Below are positions 61,549 to 64,000 of a stretch of DNA of 64,000 nucleotides, in pieces. Below the pieces are notes generated by a model, which was not told where the DNA came from, did no database searches, and worked only from the letters and a program-made list of their open reading frames with translations. Made by a program: the position numbers and the translations under genes. Each line of letters starts with the position of its first letter. The stretch's first letter is position 1. The stretch is from Cellulomonas gilvus ATCC 13127 (GTDB lineage Bacteria; Actinomycetota; Actinomycetes; Actinomycetales; Cellulomonadaceae), in the NCBI RefSeq assembly GCF_000218545.1, contig NC_015671.1, forward strand, positions 3,462,442 through 3,526,441. Reading direction: 5' to 3'.

Positions 61549-62649
61549 TCAGCTCTGGGAGGGCCGGGGCTTCTTCTTCTTCCCGTTCGCCTTCGGTGTC
61601 GCGGGCGGCGTGGTCTGCGGGGTCGCGGTGTCGGCCGCGGGAGCGTCGGTGGCGTCGCTGGAGTCGTCGGCCGCACGAGCCGCGGGCGCACCGGGTGCCG
61701 AGGTCGGGCGCGGCTTGGCACGGTCCTTCCGCTTGGGCTGCTGGCGCTGCCCACGCGGACGATCGTCGATGACCTCGGACGGCACGTCGACGACGGGGCC
61801 ACCCTTGCCCTTGCGGGCACGACGCTCGAGCATCGCCTTCTCCGCCTGGGAGCCGGGCGCCGGCATCCGACGGATCGTGTAGAACTGCTGGCCCATCGAC
61901 CACAGGTTGGTGGTGGTCCAGTAGATGAGGACACCGATCGGGAAGTTCACGCCCGAGAACGCGAAGATCAGCGGCAGGACGTAGAGCAGCACCTTCTGCT
62001 GCTGCGCCATGGGGCCCTGCAGCGCGGCTGGCGGCATGTTCTTCATCGTCAGCTGACGCTGCGTGAGGAAGGTCGTGGCCGACATCGCGACGATCAGCAG
62101 GATCGTGACGAGCTGGATGTGGATGTTGCCGTCCGCGCGCATGAACGTTCCGGACAGCGGCGCACCGAAGATGGTCGCGTGCTCGGCGGAGTACGCCAGC
62201 GGCTGGTCGAGCGGACCGACCGCCTTCATGTCCCCGTTCGAGATCTTCTCGAGCGAAGACAGCACGCGGAACAGGGCGAAGAAGATGGGCGACTGCAGCA
62301 GGATCGGCAGGCACGAGGCGAACGGGTTAGTCCCGTGCTTGCGGTAGAGCTCCATGGTCTCGCGGCTCATGGCCTCACGGGACGCGGGGTCGGTCTTCCC
62401 CTTGTACTTCTTCTGGATCGCCTGCATCTCGGGTGCGAGCAGCTGCATCCCGCGCGAGGCCTTGATCTGCTTGAAGAACAGCGGGATGAGCAGGATCCGG
62501 ATCACGATCACGAGGCCGACGATCGACAGCGTCCAGGCCAGTCCCCCGTCCGGGTCCATGCCGAGCGCGCCGAACAGCGAGTGGAACTGGACCATGATCC
62601 AGGCCACCGCGATCATGATCGGCTGGAGCAGACTGTCGAACCAGTCCAT
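61549..62649 (-). CDS. yidC: Membrane protein insertase YidC
   Basis: 366 residues. Membrane core with SLLQPIMIAVAWIMVQFHSL, TLSIVGLVIVIRILLIPLFF (the conserved hydrophilic-groove Arg in this helix), PEMQAIQKKYKGKTDP, CLPILLQSPIFFALF and FPIGVLIYWTTTNLWSMGQQ. The C-terminal 80 residues are basic and Ala/Pro-rich. It inserts membrane proteins alone or with SecYEG. Confidence 0.97.
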   Translation of the reverse strand: MDWFDSLLQPIMIAVAWIMVQFHSLFGALGMDPDGGLAWTLSIVGLVIVIRILLIPLFFKQIKASRGMQLLAPEMQAIQKKYKGKTDPASREAMSRETMELYRKHGTNPFASCLPILLQSPIFFALFRVLSSLEKISNGDMKAVGPLDQPLAYSAEHATIFGAPLSGTFMRADGNIHIQLVTILLIVAMSATTFLTQRQLTMKNMPPAALQGPMAQQQKVLLYVLPLIFAFSGVNFPIGVLIYWTTTNLWSMGQQFYTIRRMPAPGSQAEKAMLERRARKGKGGPVVDVPSEVIDDRPRGQRQQPKRKDRAKPRPTSAPGAPAARAADDSSDATDAPAADTATPQTTPPATPKANGKKKKPRPSQS

Positions 62650-62673
62650 GGGGCAGAGCTCCTGTCAGGGGTG

Positions 62674-62970
62674 TCAGTGGGCGGGGTGCGCCGCGTCGAA
62701 CCGGCGGGAGGCACGTGCCGGGGGCACGTCGTCGACCCCGCCGGGAGTCCAGGGGTGGCAGCGCAGCAGCCGCCGGGCGGCGAGCCACGCCCCGCGAGCG
62801 GCTCCGTGGCGTCGGATCGCCACGACCGCGTACTGCGAGCATGAGGGGTAGTACCGGCAGGTCGGGGGCCGCATCGGTGAGACCAGGTGCTGGTACAGCC
62901 AGAGCAGACCCAGCAGCGCACGCCCGGGCAGCCGGGCGACGAACCGGCCGACGCGCCGCGCGACGATCAC
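62674..62970 (-). CDS. yidD: Membrane protein insertion efficiency factor YidD
   Basis: 98 residues from GTG 62970, overlapping the rnpA stop. [18 protein letters not shown] segment (here [20 protein letters not shown]), then [19 protein letters not shown] and [16 protein letters not shown], with the three conserved cysteines. Confidence 0.97.
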   Translation of the reverse strand: MIVARRVGRFVARLPGRALLGLLWLYQHLVSPMRPPTCRYYPSCSQYAVVAIRRHGAARGAWLAARRLLRCHPWTPGGVDDVPPARASRRFDAAHPAH

Positions 62971-63326
62971 GACCGCTCCCGCACGCGCCGGGCCGCGGTC
63001 CGGAGCGCACCGTCCAGATCCGTCGCGAGACGATCGCTCGGCGCCCGCGCGGCCGGACCGAGCGCGCGGACCACGAGCGTGCTCCGCTCAGGGAGCTCGG
63101 TCAGGCGCGGTGCCATGAGCGCGCGGAGCCGGCGCTTGACGCGGTTGCGCACCACGGCGCCGCCGACGGCCTTGGACACGACGAAACCGACCACCGGGCC
63201 AGCAGGCCCGGGGTCGGTTCGTGTGCTGAGGTGGACCACCAGCGTCTCCCGTCCGGCTCGCGCACCGCGTCTGACCGCGAGCTCGAAGTCGGCGGACTCA
63301 CGCATCCGGTGCGCTGCGGGCAGCAC
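62967..63326 (-). CDS. rnpA: Ribonuclease P protein component
   Basis: 119 residues from GTG 63326. Signature [11 protein letters not shown], with [15 protein letters not shown] at the start and [16 protein letters not shown] before it. Protein subunit that helps RNase P RNA trim tRNA 5' leaders. It starts 12 bases after rpmH. Confidence 0.97.
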   Translation of the reverse strand: MLPAAHRMRESADFELAVRRGARAGRETLVVHLSTRTDPGPAGPVVGFVVSKAVGGAVVRNRVKRRLRALMAPRLTELPERSTLVVRALGPAARAPSDRLATDLDGALRTAARRVRERS

Positions 63327-63338
63327 CGACGCAGGAGG

Positions 63339-63476
63339 TCAGGCCGAGAGCTCGCTGCGGCCCTTGCGCCGACGGGCGGCGAGGATCGCGCGGCCGGCAC
63401 GCGTACGCATGCGCAGACGGAAGCCGTGGGTCTTGGCCCGGCGCCGGTTGTTCGGCTGGAACGTGCGCTTGCTCAC
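63339..63476 (-). CDS. rpmH: 50S ribosomal protein L34
   Basis: 45 residues from GTG 63476: [20 protein letters not shown] through [13 protein letters not shown], canonical L34. Promoter-proximal gene of the operon leading away from oriC; a longer upstream frame is not used. Confidence 0.98.
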   Translation of the reverse strand: MSKRTFQPNNRRRAKTHGFRLRMRTRAGRAILAARRRKGRSELSA

Positions 63477-63805
63477 GAGAGTTCTCCCACTTGGTCCATC
63501 GGAATGGGCGCGCGTTGCGCGCGACCAGGTCTGGATGCCCGGGCTCGACTGCTCCTCCGGACCACGCCGCGATCGACCGACCGCGCCGTGCTGGGCGTCT
63601 AGGCGCGCCAACAGGAGCCTTCAATGGGCTGGGTAACGGTACGCCGGGACCCCGCGATGGGTCAAACCCGAGCCGCACCACACCCATCGGGAGCGGCAAA
63701 CGACCAACGCTCCCCTACGGCGGCCGCCGTCACCAGACGACACGCCGCACCGCGACGCGCGCACCATGCCGACCGTCACCCGGCCAGACCCTGCCCACGG
63801 GCGCT

Positions 63806-63842
63806 TCGTCCACACTACGATCGGTCCTCGTCCTGTGGATGG
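63806..63842. promoter_or_regulatory. Two near-consensus DnaA boxes
   Basis: TCGTCCACA (63806) in one orientation and TGTGGATGG (63834) in the other, each one or two bases from TTGTCCACA/TGTGGATAA. Confidence 0.5.
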
Positions 63843-63947
63843 CGCCCTCGTCGACCACGGCACCGACGTCCGACGAACCCGGCTCCAGGGCCGTGGTCGC
63901 GCGTCACGGAACGGTCCTCACCCCGCACGGAGCCGTGGGCTCACAGG

Positions 63948-63968
63948 TGTGGACAAGTGTGTGGACAA
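63948..63968. promoter_or_regulatory. Two DnaA boxes at the oriC edge
   Basis: TGTGGACAA at 63948-63956 and again at 63960-63968, on the same strand 12 bases apart. Both match the high-GC actinobacterial box TTGTCCACA exactly. Confidence 0.85.
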
Positions 63969-64000
63969 CTGGAGCCGTGCGAGACTCGCACCTCACTCGA

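Larger units (their letters stand above)
63477..64000. other. rpmH upstream region running into oriC
   Basis: 524 bases without a gene. The left half must hold the rpmH promoter; the right half carries DnaA boxes. The dnaA gene is expected to start just beyond the window. Confidence 0.75.

Overview
High-GC DNA with frequent GTG and TTG starts, a GH10 xylanase carrying a CBM2 cellulose-binding module, an actinobacterial ino1 gene, a MurJ/pseudokinase pair and the order trxB-trxA / ddl / parB-parA-rsmG / jag-yidC-yidD-rnpA-rpmH point to an actinobacterial chromosome of the Micrococcales, most likely Cellulomonas or a close relative. The right edge runs into DnaA boxes just past rpmH, so the window lies on the left flank of oriC, with dnaA expected just outside it. 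Species is inference; no rRNA or tRNA gene was recognised.

1-12 kb holds ordinary accessory metabolism: a zinc-ribbon/SPFH pair, a kinase-acetyltransferase fusion, the secreted xylanase, a cytochrome P450 with an unusual I-helix, a DUF305 lipoprotein, an M15 peptidase, OsmC, APH-like and monooxygenase-like proteins.

12-23 kb is an unstable accessory region. An 894-bp module (DUF427 gene plus a divergent 150-aa gene) is present twice at a constant 2,095-bp offset. Between and beyond the copies lie short, headless ORFs arranged as toxin tail followed by immunity candidate, all on the minus strand: 14513-13175, 17400-16320 and 19742-18730. They are mixed with transposase fragments, an intact IS3-family element (17401-18665) and a fresh IS481-family insertion (21803-22917) that splits an RTX calcium-binding gene. 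I read 13-20 kb as the broken 3' end of a polymorphic-toxin locus. In the second DUF427 copy the enzyme-like domain has been fused in frame to a putative membrane-active toxin tail exactly at the duplication boundary.

23-31 kb carries a three-gene unit (secreted four-Cys protein, ABC ATPase, FtsX-like permease), the replicative helicase DnaB with a 426-residue intein, and a MATE exporter. 31-36 kb is the rpsF-ssb-rpsR-rplI operon and a bifunctional penicillin-binding protein with a PASTA domain. A PadR regulator with a clear palindromic operator is translationally coupled to inositol-phosphate synthase at 35.9-37.7 kb. A 38-39-bp palindromic repeat occurs four times between 37.7 and 39.4 kb.

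40-53 kb holds CCA-adding enzyme, NUDIX hydrolase, a DUF6049 membrane protein, MurJ, an extracytoplasmic-domain pseudokinase, thioredoxin reductase and thioredoxin, an aminotransferase and a D-Ala-D-Ala ligase-type ATP-grasp enzyme. 53-61 kb is the chromosome-segregation region: parB, parA with a 414-residue low-complexity N-terminal extension, rsmG, and six exact parS sites (two inside the parA coding sequence) scattered over 5 kb of mostly gene-poor DNA. 61-63.5 kb is the jag-yidC-yidD-rnpA-rpmH operon, transcribed away from oriC.
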